IMG/VR virus record: IMGVR_UViG_3300032236_002285
Location: 1-64,000 of that record
Length of the DNA stretch: 64,000 nucleotides
From: a virus
Strand: one strand, 5' to 3'
Shown piece by piece: positions 18,101-26,369 of this stretch. Numbering within the stretch: the stretch's first letter is position 1; each line of letters begins with the position of its first letter. Below the pieces are notes generated by a model. It was not told where the DNA came from, did not search any database, and saw only the letters and a program-made list of their open reading frames with translations. The translations under genes and the position numbers were made by a program.

Positions 18101-21031
18101 TGCATCAACTGGGAAATTAGTAGAAGATGTTGTTAAAGTTTGTGATAAAACATTATTTAAATTGTATATTTCTACCTTAGCTACATCAGTATAAGAGATA
18201 TAAATATCACCATTGGAATTGTTTATTTGTAAATCCTTAGCCATATTTGGTAATGACCAATAAGTAACTAATGTATTCAATAATGGATCAACAACATATA
18301 CTTTTTGCTTTGATAAGCAATATAAATAATTGTTTATACCGTTGAATCTCATCAAGATACTTTGTGTGTTACCTGGTAGATTTACACTTGATATATAATT
18401 TCCTGAATAAGCATCTAATACAATTACACCATCACCAAATGCGTACATTGAACTTGATAATTGAACATATAATATGTCTACTAGATTAGAAGAACCAGGA
18501 TATGATAATAATGTGTAGTTATTTAAGTTATATGTGTTTGGATTGTATGTTAAACTAAACGCTGAGCTAAATTGTGACTTATTAAAAGGTCCACCAACCG
18601 CACTAGCACCTGTTGGTCCTACTATTGGTCCACATCCAGTTTGTCCAAATCCTACCTCAAATGCTAAGGTAATAAATGGTGATGAGTTACAAAGTTCGTT
18701 ATTAGTTCCCCAAAAAGGTCCTTGATAACTTAAATTCATTACACTTGGGTCAAGATGTTGTATATTATACTCTTGATTATTATAAGAATGGAATGTGTTG
18801 TTTATTGAAAACGCCATTCCGGTTGCAAACCCCGCATCTTCAAATGAGTAAGTTCCAGTTGATGTTGTTGATAGATTTACTTCATTTGAAGATATCAAAA
18901 CACCAAAATTTCCTTTAAGTTTTTTAGTTATAATGTAATCGTTTATACCTGGTAGAGTACTTTTACCAGTACTTATTGTGTAATCCAATCTTTGAATTGC
19001 AGACTTTATATCAAATTTCAATAAATTATTAATATTTGATACTACAATACCATATGTACTTAGATAATCACCATGTTCTTTAACCCAAGCAGATAAAGTA
19101 GATGGTATATCTGGATATTGTGAATATGTTCCTGTTAAATAAATTGTACTTTGGTCATATGTATCACCATTTATATTAAATGATAAATAGTTACCCATGT
19201 CATTGAATAAGACTCTTGAGTGTTCGATATAATAATTAGCAGTTGTACCAACTAAAACATTGTTTATAACCATTTCAACATTTGGATAATCCGTTGTTAA
19301 TTTAATTGAATTATAAAAAGGAGAAACAAAAGAACCAATATATTGTAGATCTGCTACTATACCTAACTTTTGTAAATCTACATAGTTTCTAGTTAGCCAA
19401 GATCTTAAAGTTCTATCAATAGTTCTTTGCATGTCTGGTGCAATACCACTATATACCCAAGCAATTTCCTCTTCAAATACTTGCTTGTTTATTACTATTT
19501 TAAATCCATACTCATCTAAATCAGTAAATACAATATTTACAGAGAAATTAGAAGAAAAATTATAGTTTAATTCTTTATTTACCGACTCAGTTACTTGTAT
19601 AAGTCTTTCATATGTTTCCTTAACATGACCAATAGAATATGTTGGTCCTATTGATGTTTGGTAAAAATTAACCTCAACATATTTAGAAGGGTACATCAAG
19701 TCTGCCTTTAGTTTACTATTTTCATAGTATAATTCAACATTAAATGATTTTAAGTCATTTACATATTTTTGAGCAGCAGATGCTAATGTTACCTCACTAC
19801 TTTGAGTCCAACCATATTGGAAATAAAGTTTATCTGTTGTTAAATATATTTGACAACTTGATAATGTTTCTGGTGTTATTAACTCATCTACTTCTAAATA
19901 TGAAATAACACTTGTCCAGTATGTTGTACTTGATTTTGGTGTTACAAATTGAGTTGTTGGGTCTGCAAAACTCTGAGTATAAGCTTGAATACATTCATAT
20001 ATTACATTTTCATATAATACATGAGATTGTACATCATAGAAAGTTTGTTGTGTATTTCCATTAAACGTAGGAATACTAGCTACCGTGAAAAAGTTTTGAT
20101 TGTTAACTGATCCAGTTATTTTAAATTGTGTTCCAGGTTTCAAAACAGCAGGTACCGTACTACCAAATACTATTTTATTTGTAGATGAATGTGTACTAGA
20201 TATGTATTGAAGCGTTAAAGAACCATCATATATTTTAGGTAGGTCTGTTTTTGTAGCAACTTCAATTATTAAGTCATTATTTAACAAATCAGATGTTGAT
20301 GTGTAATATTCAAAAAACTTATTATCAGTTACTTGTTCTTCTAATACCGTAAATGTTTTATTATTGTTAGTTGTATTTACGACATTTAACTTCTTTTTCT
20401 TGTATAACTTGTCATAAAAGTTTGGTTCATTCCAAGTTGATAAGTTATTCGCATATGACTGATTTATATAATTATAAATACCAATAGCATTTATAGCCGA
20501 TATAGATTTGCCTGTATATGTAGCATCATATATGTATTGACTATAAAAATTAGTCTCAAATGTTGCATTATCAACAGATGATATAATCATGATGGCACCT
20601 TTTTTAACACCAACAACCGTATATGTTTGTAATGGATTTGTAAATTCTAAAAGAGGGTAATCAAATCTTATAATTGTTCCAACAGGAAATGATTTATCTA
20701 AAAGTGTACCATATATCCACTTTGAATAAAAGCCTGGGTCGTTATTAATTGGTTCTATTTTAGTAATAGATTGTGTTGAAAAGTTACCAGCGTAAAAGTC
20801 AAATCCAAACTCATTGAATAATTGAAATTTATTCAAAGTCATTTCACCTGGTGATTCAAATTCAAAAGAAGGAATTCTTTCTAATGTATAAAGACCAGCA
20901 GTCTTGAATGTATCATTTGAGTTTTCATCAAAAAGGATTGTTCCTTCAAATCTATCGTTTGTATCGCTATAATTAAAATTTAAATTATCTCCTTCTTTGT
21001 TGAAAAATAATAAGTTCTTGTGATTAGACAT
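15200..21031 (-). CDS. Giant baseplate-type structural protein with internal beta-propeller
   Basis: A 1943-residue protein, the largest gene here. The N-terminal 800 residues are beta-rich with many short N/S/T/Y strands. Residues about 850-1180 are a run of 40-50 residue blade-like units (GDMYIITNSN, ESIYVYGSASLWKID, GDVYLSSKLSNVIQVI) as in NHL/YVTN beta-propellers. Residues about 1500-1680 (HLIYPYIGAYKSIINAINFF, then YWLKRNIIPLTHKILDITG) recall the helical I-like/wedge baseplate proteins of contractile tails. The C-terminus is again beta. An exact TTAATATATA lies 21 nt upstream. A baseplate-periphery or adhesion role is inferred; the propeller could bind host carbohydrate. Confidence 0.6.
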   Translation of the reverse strand: MSNHKNLLFFNKEGDNLNFNYSDTNDRFEGTILFDENSNDTFKTAGLYTLERIPSFEFESPGEMTLNKFQLFNEFGFDFYAGNFSTQSITKIEPINNDPGFYSKWIYGTLLDKSFPVGTIIRFDYPLLEFTNPLQTYTVVGVKKGAIMIISSVDNATFETNFYSQYIYDATYTGKSISAINAIGIYNYINQSYANNLSTWNEPNFYDKLYKKKKLNVVNTTNNNKTFTVLEEQVTDNKFFEYYTSTSDLLNNDLIIEVATKTDLPKIYDGSLTLQYISSTHSSTNKIVFGSTVPAVLKPGTQFKITGSVNNQNFFTVASIPTFNGNTQQTFYDVQSHVLYENVIYECIQAYTQSFADPTTQFVTPKSSTTYWTSVISYLEVDELITPETLSSCQIYLTTDKLYFQYGWTQSSEVTLASAAQKYVNDLKSFNVELYYENSKLKADLMYPSKYVEVNFYQTSIGPTYSIGHVKETYERLIQVTESVNKELNYNFSSNFSVNIVFTDLDEYGFKIVINKQVFEEEIAWVYSGIAPDMQRTIDRTLRSWLTRNYVDLQKLGIVADLQYIGSFVSPFYNSIKLTTDYPNVEMVINNVLVGTTANYYIEHSRVLFNDMGNYLSFNINGDTYDQSTIYLTGTYSQYPDIPSTLSAWVKEHGDYLSTYGIVVSNINNLLKFDIKSAIQRLDYTISTGKSTLPGINDYIITKKLKGNFGVLISSNEVNLSTTSTGTYSFEDAGFATGMAFSINNTFHSYNNQEYNIQHLDPSVMNLSYQGPFWGTNNELCNSSPFITLAFEVGFGQTGCGPIVGPTGASAVGGPFNKSQFSSAFSLTYNPNTYNLNNYTLLSYPGSSNLVDILYVQLSSSMYAFGDGVIVLDAYSGNYISSVNLPGNTQSILMRFNGINNYLYCLSKQKVYVVDPLLNTLVTYWSLPNMAKDLQINNSNGDIYISYTDVAKVEIYNLNNVLSQTLTTSSTNFPVDATSTGTMIFNDFEGDMYIITNSNTSSVLRVLGSTRAIQTTFGVPGATGSIFYEPVNESIYVYGSASLWKIDNSLTISIPNVLTSGFEDIIYNNLTGDVNISDSTTSFKALDLNSNSVVVNTALGNWGYLSLNQYDGDVYLSSKLSNVIQVINPTNGSVVHTEALSAGSGRIIYNPERKSIWTIQPSINSVLEMEVTLNSVITPEVINTQIAEDNLYGTLSPDYTPHVDLWLKTKEYLRKPRENFKNDAQVTYYFKWYSDVSPEFFMYDFSGTQLPTTGSYSYVGPKPLTTAVLNTKPNKDLTKLSAPEYQQTIFGTVSYALSYIDDDNDISTSPEPLELFIGFRADEEGAIRSILQLYKKEDISLIFDSTSTNNSIMSFQTLDVYGPDRRGYIELNVNSPYSFTDIGLKEGQIITIYVKDTTNNKKQYISDNNGTIVKIRSVYYKSIIVDFINSDDYLYQESSVISNYPSSGSTTYCTVNINVIDREIGRFITYGQTEIEDIRFKTELGNVGKLVAPSEVFIFKEYDILEGGIDWTYLNKKRKEMLMMKHLIYPYIGAYKSIINAINFFGYNDLQLNEYYRNINPQSEKFLKLFKQEIPDIFDNSVPGWTESDFFKNNFPNNDYEATNLFNLTYAITDKDGNNVLNYSIDEVIIKLQGLKYWLKRNIIPLTHKILDITGKAYFNDQPQIQHTSYDVQIFNIRQNMTPISFKLNEAYLMPINSGSTVYNCVIDFYSIIDKVGADKNPTGLTPPPKPYNGIPLELPEYFDILVRTYKTYKEWYPFTTYNIGDKVSYYGKIYESQIDNNKVHNPRTYENVQSWVSGLSYSVTSIVEYNRDIFVYSGLGTASTATSSITPVVDTQNWLKITEWKEINYEPVQTIKEFRQVPKYATQSTTSLLPPPNPILPFNFTIDSNIDPFIVIEITTDNGYGLVYKDKKNYEIRGLKDLRQPVTYIDLIGPFQPITPIY

Positions 21032-21052
21032 CTATGGTTATAAACTTTTACA

Positions 21053-21062
21053 TATATATTAA
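21053..21062 (-). promoter_or_regulatory. Late-promoter-like TTAATATATA (minus strand)
   Basis: Exact motif on the minus strand, 21 nt before the start of the giant baseplate-type gene at 21031. Confidence 0.6.
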
Positions 21063-21086
21063 TTTATCTTTTCTTAGTAAGTGATT

Positions 21087-21096
21087 TTAATATATA
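21087..21096 (+). promoter_or_regulatory. Late-promoter-like TTAATATATA
   Basis: Exact motif 28 nt before the ATG at 21125, divergent to the one at 21053 and only 24 nt from it, so the two face away from each other. Confidence 0.6.
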
Positions 21097-21124
21097 CAAA
21101 TAATGAAAAAATAAACATTTATGT

Positions 21125-22258
21125 ATGAGACATATTAAAAAGTTCAATGAAACAAAAAAGTCAGAAAAAGTAAAAGACCAAGAGGTTCTTTTTAATGCTG
21201 AGGTTTTAGCTGATAAAGATGAGAAACCATCTTTTAAAACAGAAGTTGAAGACCAAGAAGAGGTTAAAAAAGAATTTGATAAGTTAAGAGGTAAAGTTGA
21301 GAAATTTGAAAACTTTATCATCGCTATCGAGATTGAACCTACTGATGAACTTGAAAAAGAAATAGAATCTGAATATGAAGAAGATAATGGTTGTGGTTGT
21401 TGTGATAACTGCACTGGTCAGCCTGGTTGTGATTGCGGTTGTGGTAACTGCACTTGTAGTGATGTTCAACATCCTGAAGAAGTTCAAGTTTTACCTGCTT
21501 CCCAGTTTGTTAACAATATGTTCGTTTTGCAGTTTTCTGAGAGTTTAAAGTTTCATTTAGATAATAATAAACCAATTACTGAAAATATATTCAGACCTGG
21601 TTCAGATGCTTTTTATGAAGTAATCAAAGAAGCAAGACAAATGTTTGATTTAGCTAAAGTTACTTTATGTGATGTTGATAAAGATATCTTTGAATCTACT
21701 GAGATTGGTAACTTTGCTATGTTCAAAGGTGAATTAGTTCCTTTAGATTTACCAATGGAAAGTATAGTTGAGACAAATCAACCAGCATTTTCTATACACG
21801 ATGTAACTCCTGATTTCAATTATGAGGTTATGGGTAAAACCGTTACAAATATTAAACCATTGGCTTGGACTAAAAATAAAGAGGCTTCTTGTATAACATT
21901 TGAAGGTGAGGTTGATGGTCAAACTTGTAAATGTAAATATGATGATGGTCAAGATGGATATGTATTTGAGGCTAAATATCAAGGAAAAGAAGTTAAATTA
22001 AACTACCCTATGAGAGGTGGTGCTAAGAAGTACCATGTTTTTGTGAAGACACCTAAAGGTAATGTTAAAAAGATTTCATTTGGTGATGTTCATGGTGGGT
22101 TAACGGCTAAGGTTAGTGATCCTAAAGCAAGAAAGTCATTTGCTGCCAGACATCAATGTGATATGAAGAAAGATAAAACTAAAGCTGGATATTGGGCTTG
22201 TAGAATTAATAAATATGGTCACCTATGGGGTGGCAAAACTTATCCTGGTTACTGGTAA
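21125..22258 (+). CDS. Cys-rich phage protein with capsid-targeting-like N-terminus
   Basis: A 377-residue protein in four parts. The N-terminal MRHIKKFNETKKSEK matches the shared packaging-type peptide (possible site after FNE). Residues about 30-85 are acidic and helical. Residues about 88-112 form a dense cysteine cluster (GCGCCDNCTGQPGCDCGCG), a likely metal site. The C-terminal 80 residues carry KKISFGD, DPKARKSFAARHQCDMKKDK and YWACRINKYG, a conserved module I recall from many phage proteins of unknown function. The next gene starts 2 nt after the stop. It is probably a packaged internal protein; biochemical role unknown. Confidence 0.75.
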   Translation: MRHIKKFNETKKSEKVKDQEVLFNAEVLADKDEKPSFKTEVEDQEEVKKEFDKLRGKVEKFENFIIAIEIEPTDELEKEIESEYEEDNGCGCCDNCTGQPGCDCGCGNCTCSDVQHPEEVQVLPASQFVNNMFVLQFSESLKFHLDNNKPITENIFRPGSDAFYEVIKEARQMFDLAKVTLCDVDKDIFESTEIGNFAMFKGELVPLDLPMESIVETNQPAFSIHDVTPDFNYEVMGKTVTNIKPLAWTKNKEASCITFEGEVDGQTCKCKYDDGQDGYVFEAKYQGKEVKLNYPMRGGAKKYHVFVKTPKGNVKKISFGDVHGGLTAKVSDPKARKSFAARHQCDMKKDKTKAGYWACRINKYGHLWGGKTYPGYW

Positions 22259-22260
22259 TT

Positions 22261-22677
22261 ATGAAACACTTAAAAACATATCAAATATTTGAATCTGTTG
22301 ATAAAACATTTGTTAAAGATTTTTTAACAGATTTTGGCATACTTATGTCTCTTAATTTTAGTCAAATAACTAGAATGGGTAAAGATGCTGATGCTACAAA
22401 AGAGTTAACTCTTATGATGCAACAACTTAGAAAGCCAATAATAAATGGTCAAAATTATTTTGAATTTATTCAAGATAACATAAATAGTGTTTCAAATAAT
22501 CCTAAGTTACTTTCTACTATTTTAGGTATAGTAAGAGATTATTTAATCTATATAGAACCAAGAATTAAAAAGTTTGTAACTGATGAGCCATCTTCAAATG
22601 GTGTTAATTATAAAGAATCTTGGTTAAAAAGAATTGAAAAAATTAAAAACGACTATAAATTAATAGTAAGTCAATAA
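22261..22677 (+). CDS. Hypothetical protein with capsid-targeting-like N-terminus
   Basis: A 138-residue helical protein beginning MKHLKTYQIFESVDKT. The first residues closely resemble the T4 internal-protein targeting peptide (MKTYQEFIAEA), with a possible protease site after IFE (residue 11). I chose the ATG at 22261 because the longer frame overlaps the upstream gene and would bury the N-terminal peptide. The remainder is a helical bundle-like sequence with no known motif. Confidence 0.78.
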   Translation: MKHLKTYQIFESVDKTFVKDFLTDFGILMSLNFSQITRMGKDADATKELTLMMQQLRKPIINGQNYFEFIQDNINSVSNNPKLLSTILGIVRDYLIYIEPRIKKFVTDEPSSNGVNYKESWLKRIEKIKNDYKLIVSQ

Positions 22678-22678
22678 T

Positions 22679-22948
22679 ATGTCACTGCCATTCAAAGAAA
22701 CTAAATTAGGTGATAATACATTTATCAGAGAGTTCAAACAAGATACTGACTCTGGTGAGTTTATGTGGCATCGTGATAGAGAAGATAGAATAATTGAATC
22801 TATTGGCGAAACAGATTGGTTAATTCAAATTGATAATGAATTACCTAAAGAAATTAATAAAGAAGTGTTTATACCAATGGGTGTTTATCATAGATTGATA
22901 AAAGGTACAAATGATTTAAAGATAAAGTTAATAAAAAACCCATCTTAA
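22679..22948 (+). CDS. Small cupin-like phage protein (WHRDxEDR type)
   Basis: An 89-residue protein. FMWHRDREDRIIES near residues 28-41 and FIPMGVYHRLIKG near residues 65-77 form a pattern I recall from a widespread small phage protein of unknown function, probably a one-domain cupin-like fold with His residues as ligands. It begins 1 nt after the upstream gene. Its stop codon lies inside the terminator hairpin. Confidence 0.72.
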   Translation: MSLPFKETKLGDNTFIREFKQDTDSGEFMWHRDREDRIIESIGETDWLIQIDNELPKEINKEVFIPMGVYHRLIKGTNDLKIKLIKNPS

Positions 22949-22960
22949 AGATGGGTTTTT
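22934..22960. terminator. Bidirectional hairpin terminator
   Basis: AAAAACCCATCTT paired with AAGATGGGTTTTT, followed by GTTTT. It overlaps the last codons of the small cupin-like gene and serves the convergent gp47-like gene. Confidence 0.85.
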
Positions 22961-22963
22961 GTT

Positions 22964-24097
22964 TTAGTCAGCTTTGACTTTATAATTTTCATTGTATATT
23001 TTAATAACTTCATCAAATTCATTTACAATTCCTGATTTGAACTTATCATTATCATAAGATTGTTTTAAGATATACTCTTTGATATAATCTTCATATTCTA
23101 ATTGAACTGATATTTCCATTCCATTCTCATCAAATTCAACTTCATTAGATTCATTTACTTCTTCACCATCTACTAACTCTTTAGTAATGTCATCAATATA
23201 CTCTACTGAAGCAAAGTTACCTTTCTCTAACATAACTTCTAACTTTCTACGAAGCTTTCTGTTGTTGATTAATAAGTTATTTGAAATAGCCAAATCAATA
23301 TAATCTTTAGTATCTCTTAACTCATCTAAGTTATCAACATCTTCTTCTGTAACAACTCTAAATTTTCTAAATACAGGAGAAACATTATTTGGAAAAAATT
23401 CTTCAGTGTCATCATCTGTGTTTATTACAAAAATACCTTTTTGGTCACCTATGTCATTTCTGTCCATTTGAAATATAGAACCTACGAATGTAAATTGTTT
23501 ATTTGATTGAATTAAATGTATATGACCTGACCTAACTTTTTTGAATGATATGAAGTCGCTTATGTCTATTTTATCAGCATTTTTATGAGCAACTGATGTT
23601 AGGTGCATTTTACAACCATTTAGATCAGAGTGACAGAATAGATAATCACAGTTTTTATTATCATCTATGGCTTTTATTTGATCTAATCTTTTTTCAAAGA
23701 AAGGCATCATAAGTATTTTTAAACCATTGTATTCTATTACTTCGGTAGAGTTATAAACTTTAACATTTGGTATGTATCTAAATGGTCTTACTGAGTTAAT
23801 TTCGGAAGCACTTTTTGACCATAAGTCGTGATTTCCAATAATAATATGAAGAGGAGCAATTTTAGATATCTCTTCTACAACATCCATTCCATAATTAAGT
23901 AAGTTAATTGGAATAATGTTTCTATTATCAAAAAGGTCACCTAAGTGAACTATTATATCACCTGGTTTTACTTCTTTTTTAAGAAGGGGTATTAAAAATT
24001 TACTAAAGTATTCTTGGTGTACTTTGAACCATTTATCAACACTGTTTGGGTAGCCAAGACCTATATGTGTGTCACCTATTAGAAATATTTTACTCAT
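22964..24097 (-). CDS. 47: Recombination endonuclease subunit, T4 gp47 / SbcD / Mre11-like
   Basis: A 377-residue calcineurin-like phosphoesterase. The full metal-binding series is present: GDTHIG (residues 8-13), HLGDLFDNR (about 51-59), IIGNHDLW (about 86-93), CHSDLNG and SGHIHLI. This order and the domain size match T4 gp47, which with gp46 forms the Mre11/Rad50-type complex that resects DNA ends in phage recombination-dependent replication. A gp46 partner is not in this window. An acidic insertion near residues 310-335 (VDGEEVNESNEVEFDENG) is a small oddity. It is followed upstream by a homing-endonuclease gene in the divergent direction. Confidence 0.92.
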   Translation of the reverse strand: MSKIFLIGDTHIGLGYPNSVDKWFKVHQEYFSKFLIPLLKKEVKPGDIIVHLGDLFDNRNIIPINLLNYGMDVVEEISKIAPLHIIIGNHDLWSKSASEINSVRPFRYIPNVKVYNSTEVIEYNGLKILMMPFFEKRLDQIKAIDDNKNCDYLFCHSDLNGCKMHLTSVAHKNADKIDISDFISFKKVRSGHIHLIQSNKQFTFVGSIFQMDRNDIGDQKGIFVINTDDDTEEFFPNNVSPVFRKFRVVTEEDVDNLDELRDTKDYIDLAISNNLLINNRKLRRKLEVMLEKGNFASVEYIDDITKELVDGEEVNESNEVEFDENGMEISVQLEYEDYIKEYILKQSYDNDKFKSGIVNEFDEVIKIYNENYKVKAD

Positions 24098-24120
24098 GTG
24101 TAAAAGGACGGAATTATTTT

Positions 24121-24130
24121 TTAATATATA
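24121..24130 (+). promoter_or_regulatory. Late-promoter-like TTAATATATA
   Basis: Exact motif, 36 nt before the ATG at 24167. It lies in the divergent gap between the gp47-like and endonuclease genes; the spacing is longer than for the other copies. Confidence 0.4.
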
Positions 24131-24166
24131 GATATATTAGTTTATATTAAAAAAATAAGAATAGTT

Positions 24167-24967
24167 ATGATATATGATAAGAATTTCGTTTATTTCCTTG
24201 GATTCCTTTGGTCCGATGGTAATATTGAGAGATATAGAACAGTTTTGGAAATAGTTGAGGATGATGCTCTAGATATAGTTGAAGATATAAAGCTTATAAG
24301 TTTTCTAAATATTAAAACTATGAACCGTGTTAGAAAAAATAGAAGACCTCAGATGTCCATTTATTTTTGTGACTCTAAGTTCTATGATAGTTATCAATCA
24401 AAATATTTTATTGATAAAAGTGTAAAGGCACCGCTTGATTTACTATCTGATATACCCGTTGATTTGGTTAGGTATTTTTATCTTGGTCTTATTGATGGTG
24501 ATGGATGTTTTTATTTTAATGAGAAGAATAAATCAAGACAATTTTATATCACATCTTGTTATGATCAAGATTGGTCACATATAGAAGACTTATTTATATC
24601 ATTGAATATTAAACAATATGAGATTAGAAGAACAATTAATAAAAATGGAAATAGTAGTTCATATATAAGAATAAAAAAACATCAAGAAATAGAAATTCTA
24701 TATGAATATTTATATCCTATTGGATATGAGATAGGTTTAAAAAGAAAGTATAATAAGTGTAAAAGTATTGTTGATAATAAGCCTAAAAATTCATCTAATA
24801 AATCCAATATAGATACTGATTTGTTAATATCAAAAATAAACGAAGGTTTGGATATAATAGATATTGCCAACCATTTTGAGTGTAATTGGAGAAAGATATA
24901 CAATTGTTGTAAGAAAAACAATATATCTTATAATAGAGGTTTCTTTAAAAGAACTAGAAAAGTTTAA
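24167..24967 (+). CDS. LAGLIDADG-type homing endonuclease-like protein
   Basis: A 266-residue protein. Two LAGLIDADG helices are visible: FLGFLWSDGNI (residues 10-20) and FYLGLIDGDGCF (about 104-115), each with the acidic catalytic position. The C-terminal 50 residues form a small helix-turn-helix (IIDIANHFECNWRKIYNCC), as often appended to such enzymes. This is a free-standing endonuclease: no split host gene is seen around it. It probably spreads by cutting cognate sites lacking it. It overlaps the convergent zinc-ribbon gene by 4 nt, forming an inserted island between gp47 and the tail tube. Confidence 0.8.
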   Translation: MIYDKNFVYFLGFLWSDGNIERYRTVLEIVEDDALDIVEDIKLISFLNIKTMNRVRKNRRPQMSIYFCDSKFYDSYQSKYFIDKSVKAPLDLLSDIPVDLVRYFYLGLIDGDGCFYFNEKNKSRQFYITSCYDQDWSHIEDLFISLNIKQYEIRRTINKNGNSSSYIRIKKHQEIEILYEYLYPIGYEIGLKRKYNKCKSIVDNKPKNSSNKSNIDTDLLISKINEGLDIIDIANHFECNWRKIYNCCKKNNISYNRGFFKRTRKV

Positions 24968-25299
24968 TCTTTTCTTCTGGCTTCTCTAGCACATTTCTCA
25001 CATCCACTACCTGCATATAAGTGAGCATTTGGTGTTTGTTCAAACTCACCATGTATAGGACATATTATTTTGACTTTAGTTCTACAGTTCTCATAAAGAA
25101 CTAAGTCGTAGTTATACTTATAGTTATGTTTAATATTTGACTTTTCAACAAATTCTTTACTCTTTTTACTTCTTCTATTAAGAGCTTTTAATTCTTTTGA
25201 TATGGCTTTTTCTTTAGACTTGCAATTTTTATTACAAAACTTTCTATCGGGTCTACCCCAAATAATCTCTTTATTGCAATATCTATAGTTACAGTTCAT
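24964..25299 (-). CDS. Zinc-ribbon protein, homing-endonuclease-associated type
   Basis: A 111-residue protein with three cysteine pairs: CNYRYC (residues 3-8), FCNKNC (about 21-26) and a C-terminal GCEKC, plus KIICPIHGEFEQTPNAHL. This last motif recurs as a DNA-reading zinc module beside or within phage homing endonucleases. No nuclease core (HNH, GIY-YIG) is present, so it may be a truncated endonuclease or a stand-alone DNA-binding remnant. It is antiparallel to the LAGLIDADG gene and overlaps it by 4 nt. Confidence 0.68.
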   Translation of the reverse strand: MNCNYRYCNKEIIWGRPDRKFCNKNCKSKEKAISKELKALNRRSKKSKEFVEKSNIKHNYKYNYDLVLYENCRTKVKIICPIHGEFEQTPNAHLYAGSGCEKCAREARRKD

Positions 25300-25412
25300 A
25301 TACTATTTATTAAATAGTGGAAATGGCATTTTTTACAACATAATATTTTAAAATAGAGCTAAAGAGAGAAAGAAGAAAAATATATAATTTATAAAAAATA
25401 ATTTAAAAAAAT

Positions 25413-26033
25413 ATGCCATTACCACACTTCACTCAACTTTTAAACACCGGTTCACCGGGTGGACCAGGTACGTTACCTGATGAAGTAGTATATACAAATT
25501 TGTTTGAGACGACATTTGTATTACCTGTAATTTTACAGGCTCAAGGTAGAAACCCTATCTTACTTCTTCAAAATGCGTTGAATATAGATTTTAACTTAAC
25601 AGAATTTGATGTTGCGGTTAAAGAACAAAGATTTAAATATTCAACAAGAGCGTTTTTAACAACTCCTACAAAAACTTCTGGTTCATTTAACATTAAGTTT
25701 AATGTTAACGTAAATCAACAAGGTTCTATGGAGACTTGGAACGCAATGAAAGCTTGGTACGATTTAGTATTTAACTCACAAAATGGTACACTTCACTATA
25801 AATCTGATATCATTGGTACAATTATTGTTAACCAACATGATAAAAAAGGTGTTGTTTTAAGACGTGTAACATTCCAAAACTGCCAAATCAGTAAGTTACA
25901 AGGTTATTCACTTGATTGGTCATCTAATAATATTATTGAATCAGTTCAAGCAGACTTTATCTATGATTACTTCATTGATGAATATATTGATAACAACTTT
26001 ACTATTAATCCTCCGATTGTATCTGGATACTAA
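25413..26033 (+). CDS. 19: Tail tube protein (T4 gp19-like)
   Basis: A 206-residue protein. The pattern of a beta-sandwich subunit with TNLFETTFVLP, FDVAVKEQRFKYSTRAF and GTLHYKSDIIGTIIVNQHDK, and the length (T4 gp19 is 163 residues), match myovirus tail tube proteins. It polymerises on the tape measure to form the inner tube through which DNA passes. It is a single-gene unit between an upstream AT-rich gap with AATATATAA and two tandem terminators. The sheath gene lies nearby on the other strand. Confidence 0.85.
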   Translation: MPLPHFTQLLNTGSPGGPGTLPDEVVYTNLFETTFVLPVILQAQGRNPILLLQNALNIDFNLTEFDVAVKEQRFKYSTRAFLTTPTKTSGSFNIKFNVNVNQQGSMETWNAMKAWYDLVFNSQNGTLHYKSDIIGTIIVNQHDKKGVVLRRVTFQNCQISKLQGYSLDWSSNNIIESVQADFIYDYFIDEYIDNNFTINPPIVSGY

Positions 26034-26050
26034 GAATAGTGTTAAAAATA

Positions 26051-26078
26051 AAAACCCATCTTTTAGATGGGTTTTTTT
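26051..26078. terminator. Hairpin terminator 1 of a tandem pair
   Basis: AAAACCCATCT and AGATGGGTTTT stem with a 3-nt loop and T-run, just after the tail tube gene. Strong readout control fits a highly expressed gene. Confidence 0.85.
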
Positions 26079-26084
26079 ATGCAC

Positions 26085-26110
26085 TAAAAAACCCACTTTT
26101 CAGTGGGTTT
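26085..26110. terminator. Hairpin terminator 2 of a tandem pair
   Basis: AAACCCACT and AGTGGGTTT stem with a short loop, 7 nt after the first hairpin. Its A-run side serves the minus-strand gene ending at 26118. Confidence 0.8.
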
Positions 26111-26117
26111 AATTATT

Positions 26118-26369
26118 TTAGAATTTTGGAATATTATTTGTCATATTTGAAGCATTTTTCATCATTGAATTAGCATCAAAGTTAGGCATTCCTTTTTGTT
26201 GTTCTTGCTCTTGTTTCTTTCTACTTGTTTCTTCTTCCTCAACAATTTCATTTACTAACTTAATGTTTTCTTCAAACATCCAGAAAGGCCACTCATCCAT
26301 AGCCATTTCTTGAGTGTGAAAATGCTTTTGTAAAAGAAGCTTATTCTTTAATATATGCTTCAAAGGCAT
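26118..26369 (-). CDS. Small protein overlapping the hub gene, possible gp51-like/tail-chaperone-type
   Basis: Read from the ATG at 26369, 83 residues (MPLKHILKNK start), overlapping the 3' end of the upstream hub-type gene by 29 nt in the +1 frame. A shorter start at 26306 is possible. The visible core DEWPFWMFEENIKLVNEIV is followed by a Glu/Gln-rich helix. Small genes in this position (after gp26 in T4 order, or as frameshift extensions of tail-chaperone genes) assist baseplate or tail assembly. The assignment and the start are both uncertain; a frameshift fusion with the upstream gene is an alternative. Confidence 0.5.
   Translation of the reverse strand: MPLKHILKNKLLLQKHFHTQEMAMDEWPFWMFEENIKLVNEIVEEEETSRKKQEQEQQKGMPNFDANSMMKNASNMTNNIPKF

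Noticed and set aside
24167-25299. A group I intron around the LAGLIDADG gene
   Set aside because: No split gene with matching halves is seen on either side; gp47 and the tail tube are complete.
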